NCBI RefSeq assembly: GCF_000142905.1
Contig: NW_013657638.1
Span: 172,713-226,322 of the forward strand
Reading direction: 5' to 3'
DNA length: 53,610 nt
Origin: Thecamonas trahens ATCC 50062
Lineage: Eukaryota; Apusozoa; Apusomonadida; Apusomonadidae
In this document: piece after piece, positions 42,761-53,579 of the stretch
Layout of the letters: the number at the start of each line of letters is the position of its first letter
Position numbering within the stretch: the stretch's first letter is position 1
The notes under the pieces: model-generated
Database searches by the model: none
Told to the model about the DNA's origin: nothing
Seen by the model: only the letters and a program-made list of their open reading frames with translations
Position numbers and translations under genes: made by a program

Positions 42761-44246
42761 TTACTGAAGTGAAGCTGCGAGATTGACAAGGGTGTCGGTC
42801 GGAACGCCAGAGAGCGCGGCAGCGAGCCGCTCCTTGATGGTGGCCTCGTCGAGACCTTGGAGCTCGTCGAGGTTGACGCCCGGAATCATCGGGGTCGGCG
42901 GCGGCGTGGCATGCTCCATCCGGCGCGGCGGCGGCGGCTGCCTTACCGGTGAGATGGGTGGCGAGGAGGCGTAAGGCGAGCGCGGCGCAATAGCCGGGTG
43001 GGAGTATGCGTGCGGCGGTGGTGAACGGCCATCGGCCGGATCGTACATGGTAAAGGTGGGTGTGCCTGCTGCGCCAAGGTCGACGCCTACCAGATCGGCA
43101 AGCCAGTCGTCCTCGCCACAGATCGCGCCGCGAAAGACAAGCTCGCGAACTACAACCGGGGCGTGGGCTGCGTTGCGGTTAGCGCGGAGCGTCGCGGCAT
43201 CGCAGAGGTCGCGAACAGACCAGGATGGGAGCTCTGGTGCGGCGATGAGGAACGTGCGATCGCCGACAATGACGCGCACGCGGGTCAGTCCCGTGTGTGC
43301 GCGCCGCGGCGACGACTCGGACGACGAGTAGTCGTCCGATCCCTGGCTGCACCGGCTCTTGCGCTTGGCCTTGCGCCGCCGGGAGCTCCGATGCTTTCTC
43401 CGCCGATGCTTGCGACGGGAACCGCGCTTGCGAGTACGGCGGTGCGGTGAGTCCGGAACTGAGCCCGAGCCTGAGCAAGAGTCCGAGCTAGAGTCGATGA
43501 GCGGAAGGCTGATCTTACCCGCCCGCACGGACGAGAGCTCCGACGCGGCCTTGAGCGCGTCCCACATGTCAGCCGACACGTCTGCGCCCTTCTCCTTCTC
43601 CTCTGCGGCAGAACGCAGTAGAGCAGCAGCAAGCTTGTCAATCATGACGTCCGACTCTGTGCGACCGCGCGGCGGTTTTGCGGCATGCGGCGCGTGCGGA
43701 GGGGCGTAGACCTCGCGCTGCGGAGCCCATTTGGAGGTGATCGGGCTGATCTGCGGGGCCATAGCACCGAGGTAAGCGGCTTGTGCAGCATGTCTGCCCA
43801 TTCCCGATCCCAAGTCTTGTCCGGCACTACCTCCTGCGGCAGCCCTGGCGGCCTTGACCTCATCGGCGATGTGAAGGGCAAAGAGGAGCGCGCCCTGAGC
43901 CGACTCATCAGCGGAAGCAGCATGAACAGCAGCGAGACAGAGGTGAACAGCATCCTCTGCGAGGAGAGCAAGACGATCCAACGCAGGCAAGATGAGATCG
44001 AATTGACCTTGCGAATGAAGCAGACCATCAGCAGCCAGAGCAGCCTTGGCCGATGCCGAGAAGCGGATGGCCTGCATGAGACCGCCCTGAGCCAAAGGCG
44101 CCGATGCCGGAGACGGGGCGGCAGCCAGAGTAGCTGTGGCCTCTGCCACCGCACCATCAAGAAGGGCACATGCAGAGGGTGCTACCTGGGTGTGCTGCAT
44201 GGTGGCGTGGGACTGTGTGTGGCGACGAGTGGTCTCGTCCTCGTCC

Positions 44247-44282
<36 letters not shown>

Positions 44283-44347
44283 CCGTCGCTGTCGGCGACC
44301 GTTGGCAGGACCTGGTGCCAGGCAGTAGAGGGGAACGCGGGGAACAT
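42761..44347 (-). CDS. Uncharacterised protein with Ser/Asp repeats and a basic RS-like stretch
   Basis: 528 aa from ATG 44347 (M-F-P-A-F-P-S-T-A-W); the ORF reaches 44422 only with a GTG. No family recognised. An S-D-D-S-D-D acidic repeat lies near the N-terminus, followed by an Ala-rich helical region (about 50-200), a highly basic Arg/Lys/Ser/His stretch near 300-345, and a segment V-R-V-I-V-G-D-R-T-F-L-I that may start a ubiquitin-like beta-grasp domain (about 360-435: L-V-F-R-G-A-I-C-G-E-D-D-W-L-A-D-L). A Pro-rich tail and a short helix (L-D-E-A-T-I-K-E-R-L) follow. A nuclear or RNA-related role is possible from the basic stretch but not shown. Confidence 0.6.
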
Positions 44348-44440
44348 GGTGAGGAGAGCGGTTGGTGGGACGGTGGAGCACGCCAGCGCATCGGATATCA
44401 GTCGCGCATTCTTGTGGTGCACCTGGATCAGTTTGCATCG

Positions 44441-44451
44441 TTACCATCATG

Positions 44452-44499
<48 letters not shown>

Positions 44500-44580
44500 A
44501 TCGTGGTCATCGTCACCATCATGGTCATCATCATGGTCATCATCAGCATCGTTGTCATCGGCATTGCCGTCGGTATCGCC
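44441..44580. repeat. (GTCATC)n hexa/trinucleotide microsatellite
   Basis: Perfect GTCATC units at about 44452-44503, then decayed GGTCATCATCATGG units to about 44580. Confidence 0.95.
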
Positions 44581-44751
44581 GTCGCCACCCAAGACGATGG
44601 CGACTCACACCATAGTCAACCATCCCCATACTGATGCCATCCCCATGGACCACGGCAACCGTGGCGCCGTCCGCCGTGACGCCAAACCGACCGTTGAGTC
44701 AGTGGCACGACAGCTGGAGCCAGAGGACCACAGCCACGGCACACTTCTCCT

Positions 44752-44779
44752 CACACACACATACACACACACACACACA
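44752..44779. repeat. (CA)n dinucleotide tract
   Basis: About 14 CA steps with one TA interruption, ending nine nt before the FAHD1 start codon. Confidence 0.95.
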
Positions 44780-44787
44780 TCACAGAC

Positions 44788-45540
44788 ATGGCAAGTCCTC
44801 CACTGACCGCCTTCCGTACGCTGGGAACCAAGATTGTGGCTATCGGGCGCAACTACGCGGCCCACGCCGCCGAGTTGGCCAACCCTGTCCCAGCTGCTCC
44901 GGTCGTCTTTCTCAAGCCGACCTCGGCGTACATCGGGCCTGGGGAGGCCATCCGCGTCCCGATGGGCGTGCCGGAGCTGCATCATGAGGTCGAGCTGTGT
45001 GTGGTCATCGGCGAGTCGGCAAAGGGTCTGGATCTTCCGGCCGATCCGTCACCGGCTGCGGCCAAGGCGGGCGCCGGGGTTGATGCTGCCGTGGATGCCG
45101 CCATGGCGGTCGTCGGAGGCTACGCGCTCGGTCTGGACATGACCGCTCGCGAGGTGCAGAGCGTGGCCAAGGGGAAGGGCCTGCCGTGGACCGAGGCAAA
45201 GGGCCGCGACACCTACGCCCCGATCTCGGACCTCATCGCCAAGGACGCGCTCGGCGATGACGTCCACGACGTCCGGCTGTGGGCAGAAGTCAACGGCGAG
45301 CTGCGGCAGGACGGCGGTGCCACTGACATGCTGTTTTCGGTCCCGTACCTGGTTGCGTACGTCTCGCGGCTGATGTCGCTCGCTCCTGGCGACGTGATCA
45401 TGACCGGCACTCCGTCGGGGGTGGGCCCTGTGGTGCCCGGTGACTCGATCCGCGTCGGCCTCGCCCGCGGCGCCGACAACGTCGCGCACGCCGATCCGGT
45501 CGCCGACCTCACATTCGCCGTCGAGCAGGGCATGTGGTAG
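44788..45540 (+). CDS. FAHD1: FAHD1-like acylpyruvase/oxaloacetate decarboxylase
   Basis: 250-aa member of the fumarylacetoacetate hydrolase superfamily, single exon. FAHD1 enzymes cleave acylpyruvates and decarboxylate oxaloacetate using Mg2+ or Mn2+, usually in mitochondria. Seen here: R-N-Y-A-A-H-A-A-E with H26 and E29 (the HxxE pair of the lid), metal ligands E67 and E69 in H-H-E-V-E-L, D117 in G-L-D-M-T-A-R-E, then K-G-L-P-W-T-E-A-K and T-G-T-P-S-G-V-G-P. Length and motif order match human FAHD1, with a roughly 20-residue Ala/Pro insert at about 82-103. The N-terminus (M-A-S-P-P-L-T-A-F-R) is only weakly presequence-like. No partner genes adjoin. Confidence 0.94.
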   Translation: MASPPLTAFRTLGTKIVAIGRNYAAHAAELANPVPAAPVVFLKPTSAYIGPGEAIRVPMGVPELHHEVELCVVIGESAKGLDLPADPSPAAAKAGAGVDAAVDAAMAVVGGYALGLDMTAREVQSVAKGKGLPWTEAKGRDTYAPISDLIAKDALGDDVHDVRLWAEVNGELRQDGGATDMLFSVPYLVAYVSRLMSLAPGDVIMTGTPSGVGPVVPGDSIRVGLARGADNVAHADPVADLTFAVEQGMW

Positions 45541-45654
45541 CCGGGCTGCACCCAATCAGCCTCCAATGCACAGAAACGAACGGCAACAATAGACAGATAG
45601 ATATGCAGGTAGGATTGTTTGATGGGGAGGGGGGGGGGGAGGCTCACGCCGAGC

Positions 45655-48600
45655 TCAGTTGAGCCAGTCAAGATCCGGGTCGTCGAGGCCGGACGACGCC
45701 GCCGCCGGCTTCTTGGCGGTTGAGCTCTGTGAGAACCTCCTGGAACTCGGCCTTCTCGGCCGGGGTGGCCTCGTTGGCGAGCCATGCAGCGATCTGTGGC
45801 TTCTTGGTCGAGTCAGCCTTGGGCGTCGACTTGGGCTTGAAGTCGCCGAGGAAGTCGTCCGAGTCCGAGTCGCTGCCAAAGAGGTCAGCCGCCTTGCTCT
45901 TAGCTGGTGCGGGCTTGTCCGCGGGCTCATCGGCCGCATCCGCGTCCGCCTCTGCGGCCGCGTCGGCGTCGGCATCATCCTCCTCGTCCGAGAACACGAT
46001 CCGCTCGCGCTTGGCCGCCGGCGCCGGCGACGCAAACCCGTCGTCGTCGTCTGACATGTCGCCAAACAGGTCGGCAGCCTTGGACGCCGCCTTGGGCGCA
46101 TCGTCCTCAGCCTCGTCCTCGCCGTCGTCGTCGTCGTCGTCGTCGGCAGGCGGTGGCGGATGGTCAAACGCGTCGTCGTCAGCCTCGTCGCCCGCGTCAA
46201 ACGCGTCGCCCGCGTCAAACGCGTCGCCCGCGTCAAACGCGTCGCCCGACTCGGCCTCGTCGGCGTCGGCCGCAGGTGCGAGCGGGTCGTCCACGACATC
46301 CTCGTCCTCGTCCTCGTCGGCGTCGGCATCGCTGTCGGCCTTGCGCGCAGCAGCCTCGGCCTTGGCGCCGCCATACACCACATCATCATCCTCCATCAGC
46401 TCGGCCAGCTCATCGTCCGAGTACGCGCGAGCGGGCGCAGCGGCCTCGGTCTCAGCCTCCACCTCGATCTTGCCCTCGTCTTCGCCGTCGGCCTTGGCCT
46501 CGCTCTCGGCCTCGACCGCAGCCTCCACCTCGACCTCGGCAGCTGCAGCGCCGAGCGGGTCCACAATCTCGTCCTCAGCCTCAGTCTCAGCCTCGGCCTC
46601 GGCCTCGTCCTCACCCTCGTCCTCGGCCTCGTTCTCGGCAGCAGATGCGCCACCGGCGCCGCTGCCAGCCTCGAGCAGCTCGAGCGTGGTCTTCTTGATG
46701 ACGGTGATGACCGACTCAAGAATAGCCGGCGTCTCGTACATCGAGTCCTCGTCAAACTCGTCTGCAATGTTGAAGTAGACCTGCGACATGATGGCCTTGA
46801 CAGACTCGTTCTTGTCGTCTTCGGCCTGAGCGAGCGCGGCGCGGAGGCGGCGGACCTCACCCGAGGCCGGAGCGCCGCCAGCGCCGCCGGTGAGGGCCAG
46901 CGCCTCGGCGGTGCCCTTCTCGACACCGTCCTGCATGCCCTTGGAGTACGCCTGCTCCACAGCCTTGTTCTTCTCGGACATAACGTCCTGGCGGCCGCGC
47001 TCGTAGGCCGCAAGCTCGGCCTCCTGCTTGTCGCGCTGTGCCTTGTGCATGGCCGAGTTGGTGATGGTGACCTCCTGCTGGCGCATGAGCGCCTGCCACT
47101 TGTCCTCCTGCTCCTTCTCGATGCGGGCAATGGTCTCCTGCGAGATGACGCCCGACGCCAGCCGCTCCTGCCGGAGTGACTCGCGCATGCTGTCGATCTC
47201 CGTCTCCAGCCGCTTCTTCTCCTCATTGAAGAGCGACTCGATGCGCCGCAGATCGGCGGCGTACTTCTTCTTGCGGGCCGCGAGCTCCTCCTCGGCCGAC
47301 TGGCGGAACTGCTTCTCCTCCAGAAGCTCCTCCTGCAGCGTCTCGACCTTGCGGAGCGCAACCTTGCGCGCAGCCTTCTCGTCCTTGTACGTCTTGGTCA
47401 GCAGCTCGACCTGCGTCTCATCGTCCTTCTGCTGAATCCGCATCTTCTGGCACGCCTCCTTGACCTTGGCCAGCTCCGACGTCGTCGCCTCGAGCTCCGC
47501 CCGCAGCTGGTTGCGCTCCAGCTTGAGCTTGGCCATTTGCCGCGTCGCCTCTGAGAGCTCGGCCTGCGCCTCGGCAAGCGCGTTGTCGGCCTTGGCCTTC
47601 TCCATGTGCAAGTCCTGCAGCTGTCGCCGCGCCTCGGCCGCCGAGTGCTTCAACGTGTCGTTGCGCTGCTCGATGATCCGCGACGAGTCGTCGATGTACT
47701 GCTCGTTCTTGGCGAGGAGCTTCGAGACCTTGTCTGTGAGAATGTCGATCCGGTGCGTCTTGTCAAAGTTCTCGCGCTTGAGAATGTCGTTCTCCATGAT
47801 GATCCGTTGCAGGTTCTGCAGAAGAATGAGGCCCGACATGCGGTTCTCCTCCGAGCCAAGCCCGCGGAACGGGTCGACGTGGTCAATCTTCATCGACACC
47901 TCGTCGAGCTTGCCCGACATGGTCCCGAGCTGAACACGGAGCTCGTTCTGGTTCTTCTGGTTGTCAAGGAGGAGCTGAACCACCGACGGGTCCGCGCCGA
48001 GCGCCGAGCCGAGGCCCATCGCCGGCCCGCCTCCACCCGCGGCGTACCCGCTCTGGCCCTGCGCCATGCTCCCGCCCTGGCCCTGTGCCATGCTCCCGCC
48101 CTGGCCCTGGCCCTGCGCCATACCTCCACCCTGGCCCTGCATCGGCACCATCGCGGCAGGCCCGTACCCGGCTTGCGTCTGCATCGGCACCGCCATCGCT
48201 CGCATCCGCTCCATCACTCCCGCGCCGCCGGCCTGCTGCCCGCTTGCGCCGCTGGCCGGCGCCTTCTTCGACTTGACCAGCGCCACCTCGTAGCACAGCG
48301 CCGAGTTGGGCGGGACATTGGCCGAGCCCTGCGTCCCGTACGCCAGCGCCGCAGGCACAATGATGATCCGCCGCGCGCCCTTGTGCATGCCGACCATGCC
48401 CTCGGAGAGACCCGGCGGCGCTCCCGGCGCGCCAAGCTGCATCTTGTGCTTGGTGTCGAGGCCCTTGGAGACAAACACGTTGCCGAGCTGGCCCGAGCCC
48501 GAGATCACGTACCCGGTGAACGAGCACGTCGCAATGTCGCCCTGCGCAGCCGGCGCAGAGTCCTTCTTCCCGGCCGCAAGCGTGTGCGTCACCACCTCGC

Positions 48601-49440
48601 GCGGCCGGAGCAGCGCCTTGGCAATCGCAAGGTACCGCACCCAATTGTCACGATCGGCGGTCGAGCCGAACTTGAGCGACCACGACTGCTTGTTGCCGTC
48701 AAGTAGCGAGAGGTAGAGCGAGGCCTGCGTCACGCACGACGTGCCTGGCACCACGGGCGTCTCGCACACCCGCTGCTGCGACGGCAGGTACAGCACAATC
48801 CGGAACTGCTCTGCAGCCTGCGAGCCCAGAATCGCGGCGCCCACGGTGCCCACGTCCTCATACCGCCGGTTCACCGAGTCGCTATCCCACCGCACATCCC
48901 ACGTGAGTCACCCTTCCACCGTCTCGGGGCCACCATCCTCGCCGCAGCCATGGCTACCGCTGCCCGCCACCGTCGTCTTCGATTTTTTTGGCCGAAGTCA
49001 CGCGGCGGGGCGAGGTGGGGGGGCATGGGCCACCTGGCGGTGGGGGGGACGGAGCAAGTCGAAGCAAGACACAGAAAGCATGCAGAGCGGTGCAGGGGAC
49101 CGCAAGGAAGGGGGTAGAGTGTATGTGGGAGGATGGCATGCTGCTGGCAGAGCACGTACTACTTCTGCAGGTGCACCGAGTTGTGGTGGAGGACAGCGTT
49201 GGGATCGCCTCCCGAGCTGGCACCACCCGCCGCCGACTGGGACGCCTCCTCAGCAGCCATGACGCCACCAGAGCGAGAGCCACCAGTAGCACGACTGGGC
49301 TGGTGCTCGGGCTGGTACTGAAAGTTACCGTTCTCCCCACCGCCTCCATTGCTACCGTTGAACACCTGCCCAAGGTGAGATCCTCCGCCAACGTCGCGCT
49401 CAAACATGGCGTCGTCGCCCGTGTTGCCGAACGAGAACAT
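45655..49440 (-). CDS. FKBP15: FKBP15/WAFL-like protein (WH1-like + FKBP + coiled coil, two exons, C-terminal frame break)
   Basis: About 1,168 aa. Exon 1 is 49160-49440 and exon 2 is 45655-48881. Exon 1 carries the conserved N-terminal N-F-Q-Y-Q-P and joins in phase 2 as S-V-H-L-Q-K/Y-D-S-V-N-R-R-Y. WH1/EVH1-like domain about 90-190 (G-A-A-I-L-G ... F-R-I-V-L-Y); FKBP domain about 208-302 (G-M-V-G-M-H-K-G-A-R-R-I-I-I-V-P); Met/Gly/Gln repeats; long coiled coil about 420-760; very acidic Glu/Ala/Asp region. Near 45725 a one-base change moves the frame so that the end reads G-L-D-D-P-D-L-D-W-L-N, like the acidic D-I-D-W-L-G end of animal FKBP15; unshifted, it ends V-R-P-R-R-P-G-S at 45668. FKBP15 works on early endosomes with actin. 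Isomerase activity is uncertain. Confidence 0.85.
46193..46246. repeat. Three perfect 18-bp tandem units inside the FKBP15-like gene
   Basis: Unit CGCGTCAAACGCGTCGCC, encoding G-D-A-F-D-A on the minus strand within the acidic C-terminal region. Copy number may vary between strains. Confidence 0.9.
48882..49159 (-). other. FKBP15-like intron 1 (278 nt)
   Basis: Coding strand GTACGTGC ... GGGATAG in phase 2. Reading through hits TAG at once, and an in-frame TGA lies just upstream of exon 2, so splicing is required. It is G/C-tract rich and longer than the other introns here. Confidence 0.8.
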
Positions 49441-49620
49441 GTTGCGGTTCGGCGAGACGAGTGCCGGCGGCTGCCCTCAGACCGACCGCCAACCGCCGCC
49501 CGCCGACCGCCGCCCGACCGCCGCCCGCCGCCCCGACCAACGACCGCCGCCCAACCAACGACCGCCGGCCGACCACCGACTGCTGATCAACGACCGACCG
49601 AAACAGGCGTGTGTTTTCGT
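49441..49620. repeat. Degenerate GACCGCC-type repeat region
   Basis: About 49480-49610 is built from imperfect GACCGCCGCC, CAACGACC and related words and leads straight into the 37-bp minisatellite. No gene is supported. The FKBP15 promoter must lie at its left end. Confidence 0.7.
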
Positions 49621-50308
49621 GATCTGATGTCCCTCAGCCCATCCCAAACGCCCTCTCTGATCTCTGTCCCTCAGCCCATCCCAGACGCCCTCTCTGATCT
49701 CTGTCCCTCAGCCCATCCCAGACGCCCTCTCTGATCTCTGTCCCTCAGCCCATCCCAAACGCCCTCTCTGATCTCTGTCCCTCAGCCCATCCCAAACGCC
49801 CTCTCTGATCTCTGTCCCTCAGCCCATCCCAAACGCCCTCTCTGATCTCTGTCCCTCAGCCCATCCCAAACGCCCTCTCTGATCTCTGTCCCTCAGCCCA
49901 TCCCAAACGCCCTCTCTGATCTCTGTCCCTCAGCCCATCCCAAACGCCCTCTCTGATCTCTGTCCCTCAGCCCATCCCAGACGCCCTCTCTGATCTCTGT
50001 CCCTCAGCCCATCCCAGACGCCCTCTCTGATCTCTGTCCCTCAGCCCATCCCAAACGCCCTCTCTGATCTCTGTCCCTCAGCCCATCCCAAACGCCCTCT
50101 CTGATCTCTGTCCCTCAGCCCATCCCAAACGCCCTCTCTGATCTCTGTCCCTCGGCCCATCCCAAACGCCCTCTCTGATCTCTGTCCCTCAGCCCATCCC
50201 AGACGCCCTCTCTGATCTCTGTCCCTCAGCCCATCCCAGACGCCCTCTCTGATCTCTGTCCCTCAGCCCATCCCAAACGCCCTCTCTGATCTCTGTCCCT
50301 CAGCCCAA
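49621..50308. repeat. Minisatellite, 19 units of 37 bp
   Basis: Unit GATCTCTGTCCCTCAGCCCA plus TCCCAAACGCCCTCTCT, repeated head-to-tail with a strict 37-bp period (CCTCAG at 49632 to 50298). The first unit is one base longer and the last is cut short. Two variable positions: CCCAAACG or CCCAGACG, and a single CTCGGCC in unit 15. There are no spacers, so it is not a CRISPR array. Confidence 0.98.
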
Positions 50309-50463
50309 AGCAAGTGTGCCCACAGCAGTCATCTGCCGCCCCAGCCCAAAGGCCTTGATCGCTGCGTCCAGCCACCCGGCCAGGTCACGCCCGCGACCCG
50401 TCGTCACTCCTGCCCCCCCCCCACAGACACACCGAGTCACAGGCGTCTCTTCACGGGGAAGAG
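50309..50463. promoter_or_regulatory. Upstream region of VPS52
   Basis: 155 nt with a C10 run (50413-50422) followed directly by ACAG, which resembles a 3' splice site and hints at a 5'-UTR intron. Confidence 0.35.
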
Positions 50464-52980
50464 ATGGACGACGAGCTCGACATTCAGGTAGACAATGTCG
50501 ACGGCCTGCGGTCTGCCCTGTTTGGTGGTGGCAGCGGTGGCGGAGGAGGGCAAGGACAGAGAGGGCAGGAAGGGGCACCAGGTGGAGCTGCTGCTGCTGT
50601 GCCTTCCGGAGACGACAGGGAAGAGCGCCAGCAGAAGAAGAAGAAGAGGAGGGAGGAAGGAAGAGGAACCGATGAGGAGAGACTGCGGAAGGACTTGATG
50701 GATGCTGGGGAGAAGGCTGGTGCAGAGGAGACACAGGTAGGTCATGGTGATGCAGGCAGGCACCGCAGCGGAAAGGGGGAGGGGGGGGGGGGGGGGGGGG
50801 AGGGGGGAGCAGCAGCCGACCAACCACTTACAGAGAGCAAGGATCATGGTGGTTGACAGTTTGTGGACATCGATTCGTTGGACATAGGCTCGCTGGACAT
50901 CACTCGGCATGAGATCGAGTTTGGTGAGAACGAGCTGGCCCAGTTTGCCCAGCATCCGCTGCTGGCAAAGGTGCTGGAGGACGAGGAGGCGGATTTGGAC
51001 GCGTTTGCTTCAGAGCTCGAGGCCAAGCTTCGTGAGGTGGAAGGCGCAAGTGTGGAAGACTACGTGCAGCAAGCCGAGTCGTTTGCGCAGTTGCACAACG
51101 AGATCGAGTCTGCAGACGCCATTCTGGCGTCCATGGAGGGTCTCCTCTCGGGCTTCCAGGCCGGGCTGGGCGGCATTTCCGCCGAGATCCGCAACCTGCA
51201 GGCGCGGTCTGTGGCGCTCAACATCAAGCTCACAAACCGCAAGGAGCTCTCTGCCCAGCTGCAGCGAGCGGTCGACGACATGGTTGTCTCGTCACGGTTT
51301 GTCCACGGCATCCGCGACGACCCGGTCGATGAGCAGTACATGGAGCTGCTGCGCGAGCTCAACGGTAAGATTGCGTTTACCCAGTCGGACATGGCGTCGA
51401 ACACCAAGGCCATGCAGGAGCTTGTCCCTGCTCTCAACGAGCTGCGGCTGATGGCGATTGCCAAGGTCCGTGAGTTTCTTCTTGGCGTCGTGTACTCGTT
51501 CCGGCGACCAAAGACCAACGTGCAGATTGTGCAGACCGGCAAGCTGCTCAAGTACAAGGAGCTGTACGCTTTTGTGGTCGAGAACGGCCGCGACGTAGCC
51601 GACGAGGTCCGCCGCGCCTACGAGGCGACCATCGGCAAGATCTACTACACCTACTTTAAGTGGTACGTCGGCGCCATGCTCAAGCTGCAGACTCCGATCG
51701 CCCACAAGACAGACTTGCTTGGCGTCAAGGAGTCGTCGAAGCGCTCGTTCTTTAGCAAGGCAGCAAAGTCGCGCAAGCTCGTCTTCTCGCTCGGCAACCG
51801 TGGCACCGTCCTCGATGACATCAACCAGCCGGCGGCCATGCCGAATGAGCTCTCGGCCGGAAAGGCCAAGTACCCGTTCGAGGTCTTATTTCGGTCGATC
51901 TCGGCCCTGGTGGCCGACACCGCCACCACCGAGTACCTCTTCGACATTGCCTTTTTCGGCAAGGAGGAGGTCTTCCACAATGTGTTCACCAAGGCCACCG
52001 AGGTCATTGTCTCGATGCTCGGCGACTACCTCTCGTCGTCGTGGGACTGCATCGGCATCCTACTCTGCGCCCGCATCTCGCACATGCAGCAGGAGATCAT
52101 GGCCCGCCGCTCGGTCCCGGCCCTGGAGAACTTTCTCAACTGCGTCCGCCTTATGCTCTGGCCGCGCTTCGCCATGGTCCTCAACAAGCACCTCGAGTCG
52201 CTGGCCGAGCTGGACCCGCGGACGCTGGCCGCCCTCGACGAGCACGCCCTGTACATCACCCGCCGCTTTGCCGAGTTTGTCGCCGCCATCATCGAGGTCA
52301 ACCACGGGTACAAGGACCTCTCGCTCCAACTGCAGCGGATGACCCGCAGCATGGAGGGCTTCCTCCTCCGCGCCTCGCAGGCCCTGCCGGACCCGTCGCT
52401 CGCCGTCGTCTTCCTCATCAACAACTACGATCTCATCCTCACCATCCTCGACGAGCGCTTGCCCAACGCGCCGTACGCCCGCTCGTGGCGCGAGCTCATC
52501 CAGCAGCACATCGAGGTCTACGCCGAGGACCGGCTCCGCTCCGCCTTTGCTCCGCTCCTCGATTTTGTCCACGATGGCTTCCCCATCCTCGCAGAGCTGC
52601 AGGACGTCGCTGAAGCCGAGGCCAGCGGCACGAGCTCCGACAATGGCCCGCGCGCCTCGGTCGCCGAGCTCCGCACCGCCCTCGCCAACATGGTCCGGGC
52701 CCACGACGTCGCCGCCGTCGCAGACACCTTTGCCGCCTCCTGGAAGGACGCCCTCGCCGCCACAACCGACCACATCCTCACCACCTTTGACAACCTGCTC
52801 AACTCAGCAGAGGTCATCAAGTACACCGTCGGCCAACTCCTCACCTACTACTCCAAGTTTGTCGGCATCATCGACGCGTCCAAGACCCGCAGGCCAAAGT
52901 CGCTCGTCGATCTGCACAAGATGCGCCACTTTTGCAAGGACTTTGTCGCCTCCAAGACTGACTTTGCCGCCCGGAGCTGA
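50464..52980 (+). CDS. VPS52: Vps52, GARP/EARP tethering complex subunit (two exons)
   Basis: 797 aa from exons 50464-50736 and 50860-52980. Vps52 joins Vps51, 53 and 54 in the complex that tethers endosome-derived vesicles to the trans-Golgi. The first 90 residues are low complexity (Gly, Lys, Arg), and the ORF of exon 2 starts only with GTG, so splicing is needed. Family hallmarks follow: L-D-I-T near the start, S-V-E-D-Y-V-Q-Q-A-E-S-F-A-Q-L-H-N-E-I, V-R-E-F-L-L-G-V-V-Y-S-F-R-R-P-K-T-N-V-Q-I, L-L-G-V-K-E-S-S-K-R-S-F-F-S-K, and F-L-I-N-N-Y-D. Length is close to human VPS52 plus the N-terminal extension. An alternative donor at 50488 would skip the low-complexity segment and keep the frame. 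Confidence 0.92.
50737..50859 (+). other. VPS52 intron (123 nt) containing G20
   Basis: GTAGGTCA ... GGTTGACAG, phase 0, joining E-E-T-Q to F-V-D-I-D-S. A G20 run occupies 50781-50800. It is the only placed intron here that does not begin GTACG. Confidence 0.72.
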
Positions 52981-53272
52981 ACCAATGAACTCGTCTTTTG
53001 CTCCTGGCACCCACTTACTCTACCTCTGCATGCAGAGTGTGTATTGCTTTGATGAGGACAGCACGCGCAGGGCGCAGTATCGGCAGCGGCAGAGTCGCCG
53101 GGCCGAGAGGGAACAGGGGAGGGGGGGGGCGAGGAGAGGGAGAAGCGCGGCGCCGGGCGCAGGCCCAGACGAACGCGCGGCCATCCCGCATGAGGAGAGC
53201 AGTGGAGAGAGAGAGAGGGCGAGCTGCGGCAAGCCAGCAGGCAGCCAAGCCAGGCACATCATGCCATTCGAC
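52981..53272. other. Convergent spacer between VPS52 and ARPC5
   Basis: 292 nt holding both 3' ends; purine-rich on the + strand with a G8 run near 53120. No gene is seen. Confidence 0.5.
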
Positions 53273-53579
53273 TTAGACGGAGGCGCGGTCCGAGAGGGCG
53301 CGGACGATGGCGCCGTGACCGCAGGCCTTGAACAGAGCGGCATGCCACTTGAGGAGCTTGCCAGACTCGGTACCGACAGCCATGCCACGGTAGACAAACT
53401 TCATCAGCAAGTCCTGCTCATCCGGGCTGAACGAGTTGACGGCCGTCTCGATCTCCGAGTCGCGAACGCCACCCAGGATCGAGGCCACCAGGAGGCCAAA
53501 CCGCTGGCGGACGTCAGCATCGGTGGTGTCTGTGGGCGGCTGGTCCATAGCCGCAGCGAGAGCACCAGCATGGTCACCA
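53273..53579 (-). CDS. ARPC5: ARPC5 (p16-Arc) subunit of the Arp2/3 complex, 3' exon only
   Basis: Partial: about 102 C-terminal residues, with the 5' part beyond the right edge. Conserved text includes S-E-I-E-T-A-V-N-S-F, D-L-L-M-K-F-V-Y-R-G-M, L-L-K-W-H-A-A-L and G-A-I-V-R-A-L-S-D-R, matching the C-terminal two thirds of ARPC5. The ATG at 53548 gives only 91 aa, but the frame runs upstream as S-G-D-H-A-G-A-L-A-A-A. I therefore infer an exon start at 53579, after a CCCCCC ... ATACACAG acceptor. ARPC5 is a peripheral subunit of the actin-nucleating complex. Convergent with VPS52. Confidence 0.85.

Larger units (their letters stand above)
44348..44787. promoter_or_regulatory. Divergent spacer rich in microsatellites
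   Basis: 440 nt between head-to-head genes. It contains the GTCATC and CA repeats listed separately. No gene is supported; the 373-aa + ORF across it is repeat-driven. Confidence 0.55.

Noticed and set aside
43685-44806. 373-aa + strand ORF overlapping the RS-like gene and repeats
   Set aside because: Its C-terminal half is S-S-S-W translation of GTCATC repeats, and the rest is antisense to a better-supported gene.
49621-50308. Possible CRISPR array
   Set aside because: Units are contiguous with no unique spacers, and the genome is eukaryotic.
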